Below are positions 20,207-30,911 of a DNA stretch of 64,000 nt, piece by piece. This stretch comes from Comamonas sp. Its GTDB lineage: Bacteria > Pseudomonadota > Gammaproteobacteria > Burkholderiales > Burkholderiaceae_C. The notes under the pieces are model-generated. The model searched no databases. It saw only the letters and a program-made list of their open reading frames with translations, and was not told where the DNA came from. The first letter of the stretch is position 1; every line of letters starts with the position of its first letter. Made by a program: the position numbers and the translations under genes. Location of the stretch: assembly GCA_028690035.1 (NCBI GenBank), contig JAQVCA010000004.1, positions 124,001 through 188,000 on the forward strand, in the 5' to 3' direction.

Positions 20207-20707
20207 TCAGAAATGGCGTCCATGCATGTGCATGTGCATTTTGCGGTGACCTGTTGTTGGCAGGCTGTCGAACGCTTTTTGCTGGGCAGCGTTCAAGCTG
20301 TTGTAAAAGGTGCGTGTGGCTTGGTCGCGTTGCTCGGCGTCAGCGTGGTGTTGTTGGCGCATTTGGGCTTGGGCATCCAGGCGCTGCAAGGTGTTCATGG
20401 CCTGCCAGTCGGTCTTGGCGACCAGTGCCATATGCCGGGGGTGGCTGTGGACGCTGGTCACATAGGTCTGCCAGGCGGCTTGCTGCTCGGGCTGGAGTTG
20501 CAAAAGGTTTTTCATGCGTTCCAAGTGCTGTGCCTGCTTGTTTTCGTGGCGCTGCTGGTTGTCTTGCGCGCGCTCGGTCATCCGGCCATGCTGCATAGGG
20601 GAGGGGGTCGGTGCCGGCACTTCAGCCCAGACCGCGGTGCTGGCCATTGCGCTGCCGACAGCAGCCCATGCGGCCCAGCGCGACAAAGAGGTGGTGAGGC
20701 GGTTCAT
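20207..20707 (-). CDS. Spy/CpxP-like periplasmic protein (LTXXQ-type), His/Met-rich C-terminus
   Basis: Signal peptide; LLQLQPEQQAAWQTYV and LNAAQQKAFDSLP repeats; MHMHMHGRHF tail. Confidence 0.65.
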   Translation of the reverse strand: MNRLTTSLSRWAAWAAVGSAMASTAVWAEVPAPTPSPMQHGRMTERAQDNQQRHENKQAQHLERMKNLLQLQPEQQAAWQTYVTSVHSHPRHMALVAKTDWQAMNTLQRLDAQAQMRQQHHADAEQRDQATRTFYNSLNAAQQKAFDSLPTTGHRKMHMHMHGRHF

Positions 20708-20827
20708 GGAAAATTCCTTTCATAAGTTCTGCACACACCCGATGGCAGTGCACAGGGGTGTACTGTGCCGTATGCATGTAAGGCGCATGTGTCGCTGTGT
20801 GGTGCTGGTGTAAAGAGCAGGCACAGT

Positions 20828-20880
20828 AAATTTTTATGAAAAATGGCTGAAACCGTTGCTGCATAAGCGGTAAAAGCTAT
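20828..20880. repeat. Palindromic repeat family copy D (right half) upstream of rdgC
   Basis: CATAAGCGGTAAAAGCTATG versus GATAAGCGGATAAAGCTATG in copy E. Confidence 0.6.
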
Positions 20881-20901
20881 GGTTTTTTTAAAAGGGTGTT
20901 C

Positions 20902-21924
20902 ATGTTCAAGAATCTGATCGTGTACCGCATCGACCCAGCTTGGCGCTGCAGTCTGCAAGATTTGGAGCAGGCGCTGCAAGCGGCCCCGTTTTTACCTTGT
21001 GCGGCGACCCAGGCCGAATCTGCAGGGTGGGTGCCGCCCCGTGGGCAGGCGCATGGGGCGTTGGTGGAAAGTGTCGGGGGACAGTGGATCCTGCGTTACC
21101 AGCAAGAAAGCCGACTGTTGCCTGCCAGCGTGGTGCAGCAGCGTGTACAGGAAAAATGCGCCGCCATTGAGCGTGAGTCCGGGCGCAAACCCGGTAAAAA
21201 AGAGCAGCGTGACCTGAAAGAGGAGGCGCGTCTGGATTTGCTGCCGCAGGCCTTTACCCGGCACAGCGGGGTTTGGGTGTGGATCGATCCGCAGGCGCAT
21301 TGGTTGGTGCTGGATGCCAGCGCACAGGGTAAGGCCGATGCGGTGGTCAGCCTGCTGGTCGAGCATGTGCCGGGCTTGGCGGTGGCCTTGGTGGATACGG
21401 CCATGGGCCCACAGGCCGCAATGGCGCAGTGGCTACTGACGCATGAGGCCCCGGCAGGGTTCAGCATCGATCAGGAGTGCGAGCTCAAGGCCAGCGACGA
21501 TTCCAAGGCCGTGGTGCGCTACGCGCGCCATCCGTTGGATATCGACGAAGTGCGCCAGCATGTGCAGGCGGGCAAGCTGCCCAGCAAGCTGGCTTTGACT
21601 TGGGATGGACGCGTGGGCTTTTTGCTGACCGAAGCGTTGCAGCTGAAAAAACTCAGCCTGCTGGATACCGTGCTGGATGCCAGCGCGGGCGGCACGCAGG
21701 CCGAGGAGGGCTTCGATACCGATGTGGCCCTGATCACCGCAGAGCTGGCACTGTTGTTGCCTGACCTCTTGGACGCCTTGGGTGGCGAGGCGTCCACTCT
21801 GGCGGCCAGAGCGCCAGCCACGGGCAGCGGGTTGCAGGCGAGGGCACCAGCGACCGGCACGGGCACCATCACCGGCCCCCGCCAGGCGCCTGTCGATAGC
21901 GCCCCCGACGAAGCGCCTTTTTAG
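20902..21924 (+). CDS. rdgC: Recombination-associated protein RdgC
   Basis: MFKNLIVYRI start, ...ESRLLPASVVQQRVQEK, GRKPGKKEQRDLKEEARLDLLPQAF, WIDPQAHWLVLDASAQGKADAVVSLL. Confidence 0.95.
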   Translation: MFKNLIVYRIDPAWRCSLQDLEQALQAAPFLPCAATQAESAGWVPPRGQAHGALVESVGGQWILRYQQESRLLPASVVQQRVQEKCAAIERESGRKPGKKEQRDLKEEARLDLLPQAFTRHSGVWVWIDPQAHWLVLDASAQGKADAVVSLLVEHVPGLAVALVDTAMGPQAAMAQWLLTHEAPAGFSIDQECELKASDDSKAVVRYARHPLDIDEVRQHVQAGKLPSKLALTWDGRVGFLLTEALQLKKLSLLDTVLDASAGGTQAEEGFDTDVALITAELALLLPDLLDALGGEASTLAARAPATGSGLQARAPATGTGTITGPRQAPVDSAPDEAPF

Positions 21925-21933
21925 CAGGTGGTT

Positions 21934-22131
21934 CTAGGCCACCTCGTAGCCTTCCTCGGCAATGGCCTGGGCCAAGGCGGCGCGGCTGGCCTGCGCTGAT
22001 TGCACCACCACTTGCTGGGCTGCGCGGTCGATGCTGACCTGGGCACTGGCATCGACCGCCTGAATCGCTTGCTGGACGGCACGTTCGCAGTGGCCACAGG
22101 TCATACCAGTGACATGAAAAGTATGTTGCAT
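21934..22131 (-). CDS. Heavy-metal-associated (CopZ-like) metallochaperone
   Basis: HVTGMTCGHCERAVQQAIQ MXCXXC motif, 65 aa. Confidence 0.88.
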   Translation of the reverse strand: MQHTFHVTGMTCGHCERAVQQAIQAVDASAQVSIDRAAQQVVVQSAQASRAALAQAIAEEGYEVA

Positions 22132-22271
22132 GGAAAACTCCTGATCGGGTGCATGACAGAAAAGCGGCATCATGACGCAAGATGTGACCTCAAGGTCGAT
22201 AGTGGCACACCCTGCGCAGGCACACTGTCGCTTTTTGGCAGAGCATGCAACCTTCTATAAGGATGTAAAAA

Positions 22272-23855
22272 ATGAGCATCTTGGCCCTCATGCGCCGGTT
22301 CACCATCCGGCTGCGCATGCAAGGCGCAATTGGCGCGGTGTTGCTTTTATTGGGCCTGCTGGGTGGGGCTGGTATGTGGGGCATGCTGCGCATCCACGCA
22401 GTCAATCAGGATTTTTTTGTCGGGCCTTATGCCCAATCTGAGCATCTGGCCCAGGTGTCGGGCCACTTGGCCCAGGTGCGCTGGGCGGAGAAAGAGCTGC
22501 TGCTCCAGCTGACCCAGCACCATGCATTAGAGCGTGCCTATGCCGACTGGCAGACCAGCTTGCAACAACTGGAACAGCAGGCCCGCCCCCATGTTGAGCT
22601 GTCTGCACCCATCCAAGCCTATGCAGCTGCCTTGCGCCCGGCCATGCAAGCTGCGCTGGCATCGGGTCAGACCGGGGGCGATCTCTCTGCGCTGCTGGCG
22701 CTGGCTGAAAAGGCGGCAGCGCCCTGGGGCCAGGCACAGCAGCACTTGCAAGCCCTGCAGCAGCAGGTGGTGCAGCAAGCTGCGCAGGTGCAAAGCCAAG
22801 GGGAAGTGCTGGCCCAACAGATGCGTTGGCTGTTTATCGCCGCGTTGCTGGTGACGCTGCTGGTGGTGGGGCCTTTGACATGGTTGAACATGCTGGCCAT
22901 TTGCCGCCCCTTGACGCAAGCGCGGCAGGTGGCGCAGGCGATTGCCACGGGCGATCTGACCCAGCCCATCGACAGCCAGGGCAGCGACGAGGTGGCCGAT
23001 CTGCAACGCGCCTTGCAGGACATGCAAGCCAATCTGAACCGCATGGTGGGGCAGGTACAAATGGCCAGCCACAGCATTGCGCTGGCCAGCCAGGAAATCG
23101 CCAGCGGCAACAGCGATCTTTCCGCGCGCACCGAGCAAACGGCCGGCAATCTGCAGCAGACGGTGTATTCGCTGGAGCAACTTACCGGCACCGTGCAACA
23201 AACGGCTGCGTCAGCAGGGCAGGCCAATCAGCTGGCTGGTTCAGCGGTACACACCGCCGGGCAAGGTGGTGCGGTGGTGGAGCAGGCGGTGGCCAGCATG
23301 CAGGAGATCGCAACGGCCAGTCGGCGCATTGGCGACATTCTGGGCTTGATCGACGCGATTGCGTTTCAAACCAACATTTTGGCGCTGAACGCTGCGGTGG
23401 AGGCGGCGCGCGCCGGCGAACAGGGCCGAGGTTTTGCGGTGGTGGCAGCCGAAGTGCGCCTGCTGGCCCAGCGCAGCGCCGATGCCGCGCGCGAAATCAA
23501 GCAACTGATCCAGGCCACGGTGGCCACAGTGGACGGGGGCGTGCGCCATGTAGAGGACACCGGCGGCACCATGCAGACCATCGTCTCGGGGATTGAGCGC
23601 GTGGCGGCACTGGTGGGCAGCATTGCCACCACGGCGCACGAACAGGCCTCGGGCATTGCCCAGGTACACCAAGCGGTGGGACAGATCGACCAGATGACGC
23701 AGCAAAACGCCACACTGGTGCAAGAGTCCGCCGCTGCAGCCGATTCCTTGCGCGAGCAGGCCCAGCGCCTGGCCACCGTGGTGGGGCAATTCACCCTGCG
23801 GGACGATGCGGATTCGGGTTCGGCGCGACCACTGCCTTGGTTGCCCAGCCGCTGA
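22272..23855 (+). CDS. Methyl-accepting chemotaxis protein
   Basis: Two TMs, HAMP, conserved signalling tip [34 protein letters not shown]. Confidence 0.96.
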   Translation: MSILALMRRFTIRLRMQGAIGAVLLLLGLLGGAGMWGMLRIHAVNQDFFVGPYAQSEHLAQVSGHLAQVRWAEKELLLQLTQHHALERAYADWQTSLQQLEQQARPHVELSAPIQAYAAALRPAMQAALASGQTGGDLSALLALAEKAAAPWGQAQQHLQALQQQVVQQAAQVQSQGEVLAQQMRWLFIAALLVTLLVVGPLTWLNMLAICRPLTQARQVAQAIATGDLTQPIDSQGSDEVADLQRALQDMQANLNRMVGQVQMASHSIALASQEIASGNSDLSARTEQTAGNLQQTVYSLEQLTGTVQQTAASAGQANQLAGSAVHTAGQGGAVVEQAVASMQEIATASRRIGDILGLIDAIAFQTNILALNAAVEAARAGEQGRGFAVVAAEVRLLAQRSADAAREIKQLIQATVATVDGGVRHVEDTGGTMQTIVSGIERVAALVGSIATTAHEQASGIAQVHQAVGQIDQMTQQNATLVQESAAAADSLREQAQRLATVVGQFTLRDDADSGSARPLPWLPSR

Positions 23856-23884
23856 TCTTGCGCGCTGCTGCGGTGTTGTGGCAC

Positions 23885-23918
23885 ACAAAAAAAGGTTCCA
23901 CGTGGAACCTTTTTTTGT
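23885..23918. other. parS: parS-like site within a 34-bp perfect palindrome (also a bidirectional terminator)
   Basis: ACAAAAAAAGGTTCCACGTGGAACCTTTTTTTGT; core 23894-23909; between convergent MCP and GST genes. Confidence 0.8.
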
Positions 23919-23960
23919 ACCAGAAGAAGAGAACGGTAGACACTCCCTTCCCGCACAGGC

Positions 23961-24566
23961 TTACAGCAGACCCTCGGCGCGCAGTGCCGCTTGTACGGCA
24001 GGGCGGTTGCCCACGCGCACCAAGTAGGCTTGCAGGTGGGCCAGGCCGGACAGATCCACGCCGACGAACTTGCCCCAGCCTGCCACGGTGAACAGATAGG
24101 CATCGGCCACGGTGAACTGCTCACCCATGAGGTAGGCACGGTTGGCCAACTGCTCATTCACCCAGGTAAAGCGCTGCAGCAGGCGTTTTTGGATGGTGGG
24201 TTTGAAATCTTGGGGCGTATCGGGCGAGAACAGGGGGCTAAAGCCCTTGTGCAGCTCGGTGCCGATGAAGTTCAGCCACTCCAGGGCGCGGTAGCGCTCC
24301 ATGCTGCCCACCGGAGCGAGCAGGTTTTTTGCCGGGGCTTGGTCGGCCAGGTACTGCACGATCACCGGGCCTTCGCGCAGGGTTTGGCCATCGTCCAGCA
24401 CCAGGAAGGGCACATAGCCCAGCGGGTTGATGGTGTAGAAGTCGGTCTGATCTTTGAGCGTGTGGCTTTTGAGGTCGGCCTGGATCAGCTCGCAGGCGAT
24501 GCCCGCTTCTTGCGCCACGATATGGGGCGACAGGGAACAAGCACCGGGGCTGTAGTAAAGCTTCAT
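23961..24566 (-). CDS. Glutathione S-transferase (GstA-like)
   Basis: MKLYYSPGACSLSPHIVAQEAGIACELI; NPLGYVPFLVLDDGQTL. Confidence 0.93.
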   Translation of the reverse strand: MKLYYSPGACSLSPHIVAQEAGIACELIQADLKSHTLKDQTDFYTINPLGYVPFLVLDDGQTLREGPVIVQYLADQAPAKNLLAPVGSMERYRALEWLNFIGTELHKGFSPLFSPDTPQDFKPTIQKRLLQRFTWVNEQLANRAYLMGEQFTVADAYLFTVAGWGKFVGVDLSGLAHLQAYLVRVGNRPAVQAALRAEGLL

Positions 24567-24803
24567 GGCAATAGAACACAAAGAGTGGAACAAGGAGGGC
24601 TATGGTAGTGCGGAAGTCATCGCTGTGTGTGGGGTGTGCCCATCGCACGATGGCCCTGGCTTCGGGGCGGCCCAGCACATGCGATGCAAAAGAATGGGAA
24701 AATTTAAAGTTTTCTGTGCGTTATTGCTGCTGCACATCCTTCTTTTTTCGCCGCAGCGGGTGCTGCAGGCGGTGTGCCAGTCCTGCGCTGGAGTCCCAAA
24801 ATC

Positions 24804-26777
24804 ATGCTGTACCCCCAAGAATTTGACGTCATTGTGGTTGGCGGTGGCCATGCTGGCACTGAAGCCGCACTGGCCGCTGCGCGCATGGGTTGCAAAACCC
24901 TGCTGCTGACCCACAACATAGAAACCCTGGGGCAGATGAGCTGCAACCCATCCATCGGTGGCATTGGCAAAGGCCATTTGACCAAGGAGGTCGATGCCAT
25001 GGGCGGTGCCATGGCACTGGCGACCGATAAAGGCGGCATTCAGTTCCGGATTTTGAACAGCTCCAAAGGCCCCGCTGTGCGCGCCACGCGTGCGCAGGCC
25101 GACCGCATTCTGTACAAGGCCGCCATCCGGGAGATGCTGGAGAACCAGCCCAATTTGTGGCTGTTCCAGCAAGCGGTGGACGACTTGATGGTCGAAGGCG
25201 ACCGCGTGGTGGGTGCCGTCACGCAAATTGGCATCCAGTTTCGTGCGCGTGCCGTGGTGCTCACCGCAGGGACGTTCCTGGACGGCAAGATCCACGTGGG
25301 TTTGAGCAACCACGAAGGGGGGCGCGCAGGCGATCCGCCATCGCAGCGCCTGTCGCAACGCCTTAAAGAATTGCAACTGCCGCAAGGGCGCCTCAAGACC
25401 GGCACCCCGCCGCGCATCGATGGCCGCAGCATCGACTTCAGCCAATGCACCGAGCAGCCTGGCGATGGCATGCCCGGTGGTGCCAACGAAGGCGTGGTGC
25501 CGGTGTTCAGCTACCGGGGCCATGCCAGCATGCACCCGCGCCAAATGCCGTGCTGGGTGACGCACACCAACCAGCGTACGCACGACATCATCCGCAGCGG
25601 CTTTGACCGCAGCCCCATGTTCACCGGCAAGATCGAAGGCGTGGGCCCGCGCTACTGCCCCAGCGTGGAAGACAAGATCAACCGCTTTGCGGACAAAGAC
25701 AGCCACCAGATCTTTCTGGAACCCGAAGGCCTGACCACCCACGAGTTCTACCCCAACGGCATCTCCACCAGCTTGCCGTTCGATATTCAGTACGCGCTGG
25801 TGCGCTCGATCAAGGGTCTGGAAAACGCGCACATCTTGCGTCCCGGCTACGCCATTGAGTACGACTACTTTGACCCCCGCTCCTTAAAGAGCAGCTTTGA
25901 AACACGCCAAATCCAAGGACTGTTTTTTGCCGGGCAGATCAACGGCACCACGGGCTACGAAGAAGCAGCGGCCCAAGGCCTGTTTGCCGGTATCAACGCC
26001 GGGTTGCAGGTGCGTGGTCTGGGGCCGTGGGTGCCGCGCCGCGATGAGGCCTATCTGGGCGTGTTGATTGACGACCTCATCACCAAAGGCGTGACCGAGC
26101 CGTACCGCATGTTCACCAGCCGCGCGGAGTTCCGCCTGCAGCTGCGCGAAGACAACGCCGATATGCGCCTGACAGAAATTGGCCGCCAGTTGGGCGTGGT
26201 GGACGATGCCCATTGGGATGTGTTCAACCGCAAGCGCGACGCGGTTTCACGTGAAACAGAGCGTTTGAAGGCCACCTGGGTCAACCCACGCAATTTGCCG
26301 CAAGAAGAAGCGCAACGCGTGCTGGGCAAAGGCATCGAGCACGAGTACAACCTGTTTGACCTGCTGCGCCGTCCGGGCGTGGAGTACGGCAACTTGGTGG
26401 GCATGGACGGCGGTAAATACGCCAGCAGCGATGTTTCACGTGAAACGCTGGGCGATCTGCATGCCGATGTGGTGGAGCAAGTGGAGATTGCCGCCAAGTA
26501 CTCGGGCTACATCGACCGCCAAAAAGAAGAAGTGCAGCGCGCGGCCTACTACGAGAATTTGCAGCTGCCTGCCGATCTGGACTACAGCAAGGTCACCGCG
26601 CTGTCGATTGAAGTGCGCCAGAAGCTGGAAAAGCATCGCCCAGAAACACTGGGTCAGGCTTCGCGCATTTCGGGCGTGACGCCAGCGGCGATATCGCTGC
26701 TGATGATTCACCTGAAAAAAGGCGGCTTCAAAGGCTTTGCCACCAAGCCCGCCGCTGCCCAGCAGGAGCAGGCATGA
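24804..26777 (+). CDS. mnmG: tRNA uridine-5-carboxymethylaminomethyl(34) synthesis enzyme MnmG
   Basis: [48 protein letters not shown]. Confidence 0.98.
   Translation: MLYPQEFDVIVVGGGHAGTEAALAAARMGCKTLLLTHNIETLGQMSCNPSIGGIGKGHLTKEVDAMGGAMALATDKGGIQFRILNSSKGPAVRATRAQADRILYKAAIREMLENQPNLWLFQQAVDDLMVEGDRVVGAVTQIGIQFRARAVVLTAGTFLDGKIHVGLSNHEGGRAGDPPSQRLSQRLKELQLPQGRLKTGTPPRIDGRSIDFSQCTEQPGDGMPGGANEGVVPVFSYRGHASMHPRQMPCWVTHTNQRTHDIIRSGFDRSPMFTGKIEGVGPRYCPSVEDKINRFADKDSHQIFLEPEGLTTHEFYPNGISTSLPFDIQYALVRSIKGLENAHILRPGYAIEYDYFDPRSLKSSFETRQIQGLFFAGQINGTTGYEEAAAQGLFAGINAGLQVRGLGPWVPRRDEAYLGVLIDDLITKGVTEPYRMFTSRAEFRLQLREDNADMRLTEIGRQLGVVDDAHWDVFNRKRDAVSRETERLKATWVNPRNLPQEEAQRVLGKGIEHEYNLFDLLRRPGVEYGNLVGMDGGKYASSDVSRETLGDLHADVVEQVEIAAKYSGYIDRQKEEVQRAAYYENLQLPADLDYSKVTALSIEVRQKLEKHRPETLGQASRISGVTPAAISLLMIHLKKGGFKGFATKPAAAQQEQA
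26243..26258. other. parS: parS-like site in mnmG
   Basis: GGTTTCACGTGAAACA, 15/16 to TGTTTCACGTGAAACA. Confidence 0.8.
26432..26447. other. parS: parS-like site in mnmG
   Basis: TGTTTCACGTGAAACG, 15/16. Confidence 0.8.
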
Positions 26778-27451
26778 GCACCGCGCTGAACGTGGAAGAG
26801 CTGCGCCCCGGTTTGCTGCAAGGCATACAAGCGCTGGAGCTGCAATTGGACGCTGCCCAAGTGCAGCGCCTGCTGCAGTTCATGGAGCTGCTGCACAAGT
26901 GGAACAAGGTCTACAACCTGACGGCGCTGCGCAATCCGCAGGAAATGCTCACGCACCACATGCTCGATAGCCTGGCGGCGGTGCCGCCGCTGCACCGCCA
27001 TCTGGCCAGCTTACCTGCTGGGCAGCCGCTGCGTCAGCTGGATGTCGGTTCGGGCGGCGGCTTGCCGGGGGTAGTGTTTGCCATTTGCTGCCCGCAGCTG
27101 CAGATCGATTGTGTGGATACCGTGGCCAAAAAAGCCGCCTTTATCCAGCAGGTGGCGGCCAGCTTGCAACTGCCCAACCTGCGCGGCATCCACGCGCGCG
27201 TGGAGTCGCTGCAGCAGCCTTACGCCATCGTGAGCTGCCGGGCGTTTGCCTCGCTGGTCGATTTCACCACCTGGTCGCGCGCCGCGCTGGCGCCCGAGGG
27301 CGTGTGGCTGGCGATGAAGGGCAAGCACCCGCAAGAGGAAATGGACGCTTTGGCCGCCGACCAGGTGCAGGTGTTTCACGTGGAACCATTGCACGTCCCT
27401 GGTCTGGATGCCGAGCGCTGCATCGTCTGGATGCGCCCGGGCACACACTGA
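26774..27451 (+). CDS. rsmG: 16S rRNA (guanine527-N7)-methyltransferase RsmG
   Basis: [42 protein letters not shown]. Confidence 0.97.
   Translation: MSTALNVEELRPGLLQGIQALELQLDAAQVQRLLQFMELLHKWNKVYNLTALRNPQEMLTHHMLDSLAAVPPLHRHLASLPAGQPLRQLDVGSGGGLPGVVFAICCPQLQIDCVDTVAKKAAFIQQVAASLQLPNLRGIHARVESLQQPYAIVSCRAFASLVDFTTWSRAALAPEGVWLAMKGKHPQEEMDALAADQVQVFHVEPLHVPGLDAERCIVWMRPGTH
27372..27387. other. parS: parS-like site in rsmG
   Basis: TGTTTCACGTGGAACC. Confidence 0.75.
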
Positions 27452-27530
27452 CACACTGGCACAGCCCAGGGCCGTCCAGCGACTGGCATACACTCAAGAC
27501 CATCTCTTACCCAGGATTGCAAAGTCTGTC

Positions 27531-28301
27531 ATGGCCAAAATTTTCTGTATTGCCAATCAAAAAGGTGGTGTGGGCAAAACCACCACCGCAGTCAATTTGG
27601 CCGCTGCGCTGGCGAAAGTGGGCCAGCGCGTGCTGCTGGTGGACTTGGATCCCCAGGGCAATGCCACCATGGGCGCTGGGGTGGACAAGCGCGCGCTGGC
27701 GCTGTCCGTGTACGACGTGCTGCTCGAATCGGCCAGTGTGCGTGAAGCGGTGGTGGCCTCGGAGCAGTGCGGTTTTGCTGTGCTGGGTGCCAACCGCGAA
27801 CTCAGCGGTGCAGAAATCGAACTGGTGGCACTGGAACGGCGCACCGAGCGCCTCAAAAGCGCCCTGCAAGCCGTCGCCGCCGATTTTGATTTTGTGCTCA
27901 TCGACTGCCCGCCCAGTTTGTCTATGCTGACACTGAACGGCCTGTGCGCAGCGCATGGCGTTATCGTGCCCATGCAGTGCGAGTACTTTGCGCTGGAAGG
28001 GGTGACCGATCTGGTCAACACCATCAAGCAGGTGCGTGCCAATATGAACCCGGATTTGCAAATCATTGGCCTGCTGCGCGTGATGTTCGATCCGCGCACC
28101 ACCTTGCAGCAGCAGGTCAGCGATCAGTTGCATGAGCACTTTGCCGGTCAGGTGTTCGACACCGTGATCCCGCGCAACGTGCGTCTGGCTGAAGCGCCCA
28201 GCTACGGGCTGCCGGGGGTGGTGTTCGATCCATCGGCCAAGGGCAGCAAGGCCTTTGTGCAGTTTGCGCAAGAGATGGTGCAGCGCGTGCAAAGCATGTA
28301 G
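27531..28301 (+). CDS. parA: Chromosome partitioning ATPase ParA
   Basis: MAKIFCIANQKGGVGKTTTAVNLAAALA; LVDLDPQGNATMGAG; LIDCPPSLSMLTLNGL. Confidence 0.97.
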   Translation: MAKIFCIANQKGGVGKTTTAVNLAAALAKVGQRVLLVDLDPQGNATMGAGVDKRALALSVYDVLLESASVREAVVASEQCGFAVLGANRELSGAEIELVALERRTERLKSALQAVAADFDFVLIDCPPSLSMLTLNGLCAAHGVIVPMQCEYFALEGVTDLVNTIKQVRANMNPDLQIIGLLRVMFDPRTTLQQQVSDQLHEHFAGQVFDTVIPRNVRLAEAPSYGLPGVVFDPSAKGSKAFVQFAQEMVQRVQSM

Positions 28302-28327
28302 CTAGGTCTTGGTGAAATAACTTTTTG

Positions 28328-28407
28328 ATAGCTGTAAGCGCTTTATTTATAAGGGTTTTAGCTTGTTTTATCTTTTAAACCTTGGCCTGATAAGCGGATA
28401 AAGCTAT
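28328..28407. repeat. 80-bp palindromic repeat copy E between parA and the hydrolase gene
   Basis: ATAGCTGTAAGCGCTT...AAACC...GATAAGCGGATAAAGCTAT, exactly 80 bp. Confidence 0.8.
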
Positions 28408-29002
28408 GAAAAAAATAGAAGCGCCCGAGGCCAGCCCCGATATGGGCTGCCATGTGCTGCTGCTGCCCGGCTGGCGCAACTCCGATGCGCAGCATTGGCA
28501 AAGTCGCTGGGAACAGCGCTATGGCTACGAGCGCGTGGAGCAGCATGAATGGCTGCACCCGCTGCGTGGCGACTGGACCACGCGCCTGCAAGATGCCGTG
28601 CTGGACCACCCGCGCCCCGTGGTGCTGGTGGCGCACAGCCTGGGCTGCGTCCTGACCGCCTGGTGGGCCGCCCACGCCCCCAAGGTGGCCCTGGCCAAGG
28701 TGCGTGCCGCCTTGCTGGTGGCGCCCGGTGATGTGGATCGTCCCGGCGTGCATCCGCAACTGGCGCGCTGGGCGCCGGTGGCGCTGGAGCCGCTGCCGTT
28801 TCCCAGCATCGTGGTGGGCAGCCACAACGACCCGTATTGCAGCCTGGAGCGGGCCTGGTTCTTTGCCCAGTCCTGGGGCGCGCGCTGGGTGGATGCGGGC
28901 CACGCCGGACACATCAACAGCGCCAGCCACCTGGGCGACTGGGAGGCCGGACATGCTTTGTTGTTTGATTTGATGAAGGACACTGCCCATGGCAACCGCT
29001 AA
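28406..29002 (+). CDS. RBBP9/YdeN-family alpha/beta hydrolase
   Basis: VLLLPGWRNSDAQHWQSRWE, LVAHSLGCVLTAWW nucleophile elbow, DAGHAGHINSASHLGDW; start could be 28442 instead. Confidence 0.9.
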   Translation: MKKIEAPEASPDMGCHVLLLPGWRNSDAQHWQSRWEQRYGYERVEQHEWLHPLRGDWTTRLQDAVLDHPRPVVLVAHSLGCVLTAWWAAHAPKVALAKVRAALLVAPGDVDRPGVHPQLARWAPVALEPLPFPSIVVGSHNDPYCSLERAWFFAQSWGARWVDAGHAGHINSASHLGDWEAGHALLFDLMKDTAHGNR

Positions 29003-29906
29003 ACCCAAGGGCTTGGGGCGTGGCCTGGAAGCCTTGCTTGGCCCCAAAGTCAGCGAAACCGCCTCCAACGCCGCCGATCTGCCCAGCGCCCTGGCGCTGG
29101 AGCAGTTGGTGCCCGGCCAGTACCAGCCGCGCACCCATATGGACGAGGGTGCGCTCTACGAGCTGGCCAACAGCATCCAGGCACAGGGCATCATGCAGCC
29201 GATTTTGGTGCGCCGCTTAAGTCGGGGCGAGCACGCGGGCAAGTACGAAATCATTGCCGGTGAGCGCCGCTTTCGCGCCGCCCGCATTGCCGGGCTGACG
29301 CAGGTGCCCGTGCTGGTGCGCGATGTGGCCGATGAGGCTGCTGCCGCCATGGCGCTGATTGAAAACATCCAGCGCGAAGACCTCAACCCTCTGGAAGAAG
29401 CCCAGGGCCTGCAACGCCTGGTGCAAGAGTTTGGCCACACGCACGAGCAGGCGGCCACGGCTGTGGGGCGCAGTCGCTCGGCGGCCAGCAACCTGCTGCG
29501 GCTGCTGCAGCTGGCGCCACCAGTGCAGACCATGCTTATGGCTGGCGACCTGGACATGGGCCACGCGCGTGCGCTGCTCAGTCTGGACAAGGCCGAGCAG
29601 ATCAATGCGGCCAACCAGGTGGTGGCACGCAAGCTGTCGGTGCGTGAGACCGAGGCGCTGGTCAAAAAACAGCTGGCTGAGGCGGTGGGGGCAGAACGCA
29701 AGTCGGCCAGCATGCCTGCCAAGACGGGCGATGTGCTGCGCGTGGAAGAAGAACTCTCTGACCTGCTCATGGCGCAGGTGGAAGTGCGCCTGAAAAAACG
29801 CAGCCAGCGCCACGGCAAAGAAGATGCTGTGGGCGAGCTGGCGATCCAGTTTGGCTCGCTGGATGCCCTGAATGGCTTGATTGAACGTTTGCGTCGGTGT
29901 CCATAG
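28989..29906 (+). CDS. parB: Chromosome partitioning protein ParB
   Basis: KGLGRGLEALLG; QYQPRTHMDEGALYELANSIQAQGIMQPILVR; GERRFRAARIAGL; ALIENIQREDLNPLEEA. Confidence 0.97.
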   Translation: MATAKPKGLGRGLEALLGPKVSETASNAADLPSALALEQLVPGQYQPRTHMDEGALYELANSIQAQGIMQPILVRRLSRGEHAGKYEIIAGERRFRAARIAGLTQVPVLVRDVADEAAAAMALIENIQREDLNPLEEAQGLQRLVQEFGHTHEQAATAVGRSRSAASNLLRLLQLAPPVQTMLMAGDLDMGHARALLSLDKAEQINAANQVVARKLSVRETEALVKKQLAEAVGAERKSASMPAKTGDVLRVEEELSDLLMAQVEVRLKKRSQRHGKEDAVGELAIQFGSLDALNGLIERLRRCP

Positions 29907-29922
29907 GCTGTGCGGCGCCCAT

Positions 29923-29956
29923 AAAAAAACCTTCGCACATCTGCGAAGGTTTTTTA
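29923..29956. terminator. Terminator after parB
   Basis: AAAAAAACCTTCGCAcatctGCGAAGGTTTTTT. Confidence 0.85.
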
Positions 29957-30005
29957 TGTTCCACGTGCAAGCTGCAGAGCGCAGCGGCCAACACGGGGAT
30001 GGGGC

Positions 30006-30830
30006 TTAGTTGCCCACTTTCAGTTGGCCACCACGGCCCAGACCGCCTTTGACTTCCTGGGCTTTGTAGTTGCGCAGGGACACCACCATGCTGTTGTAGG
30101 CATCCATGAACGCAGCGACGGTGGCCTTGCCTTCGGGCGAGCGCGAAAAGCCACCCAGACCGGCACCACCTGCACCACCCAGCGCACCCATGGCTGCGCC
30201 AAAGTTGGTGGCGGTGGCATTGCCCTCGGAGATGGAAATCTGCACGCCAGAACGGATGTCGAACAGGCTCAGGGTCACGACCGAAGCCTTGCTCTGCATG
30301 GCGCCACCGATGGCTGCACCCACGCTGCCAAAGATGCCACCCACACCGGCGGCTATGCCACCGACGGCATCGTTGTCGATGATGATGGAGGGCTCCATGT
30401 AGTAATCGGCAGCCACGCGCTGGCCTTTTTGCTGTTTGGAGCCGGCACGGAACTCACCAGAGTTGCGCTGCTTGTCGGTGATGGCGGAGATCTTGCTCTC
30501 GGTGCGGCCACCGCCGATCGAGGTGATCACAAAGCAGTTCGATTGCTGCACGGCCAGGCGAATGAGCGGCTCAATGGTGGTGATTTTGGTGGCTGCGCCA
30601 AAGCTGCCGTACCACTCTTTGTCGCGACCATCGTCCACAGCCAGGGTGCCCAGGGGCGCATCGCAGCGCTCCAGCGACGGGTTGGCATTGACGCTGCTGG
30701 CACCACCGGCTGCACCGGTGGAGGCGGTGGCGGCGTTGCCGGTGGTAATGCTGCCACCACCGGGGGTGACACAGGCTGTCAAAGCCAAAGTGGAGAGCAG
30801 AGCCAGAAGACGCAGGGAAGGTTTACGCAT
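30006..30830 (-). CDS. CsgG/HfaB-like lipoprotein
   Basis: Lipobox LALTACVTPGG; TIEPLIRLAVQQSNCFVI; ADYYMEPSIII; VVTLSLFDIRSGVQISISEGNA. Confidence 0.6.
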   Translation of the reverse strand: MRKPSLRLLALLSTLALTACVTPGGGSITTGNAATASTGAAGGASSVNANPSLERCDAPLGTLAVDDGRDKEWYGSFGAATKITTIEPLIRLAVQQSNCFVITSIGGGRTESKISAITDKQRNSGEFRAGSKQQKGQRVAADYYMEPSIIIDNDAVGGIAAGVGGIFGSVGAAIGGAMQSKASVVTLSLFDIRSGVQISISEGNATATNFGAAMGALGGAGGAGLGGFSRSPEGKATVAAFMDAYNSMVVSLRNYKAQEVKGGLGRGGQLKVGN

Positions 30831-30911
30831 GAAGAGTGCTTTCTGATAGGGAAGGTTGCAAACAAAAAAAGATCTTGAAAGAGACCTTGTCTCGGCGACT
30901 GCGGTCATCGG

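Noticed and set aside
29957-29972. TGTTCCACGTGCAAGC as a further parS site
   Set aside because: Only about 13/16 to consensus with a broken right half; noted but not called as a feature.
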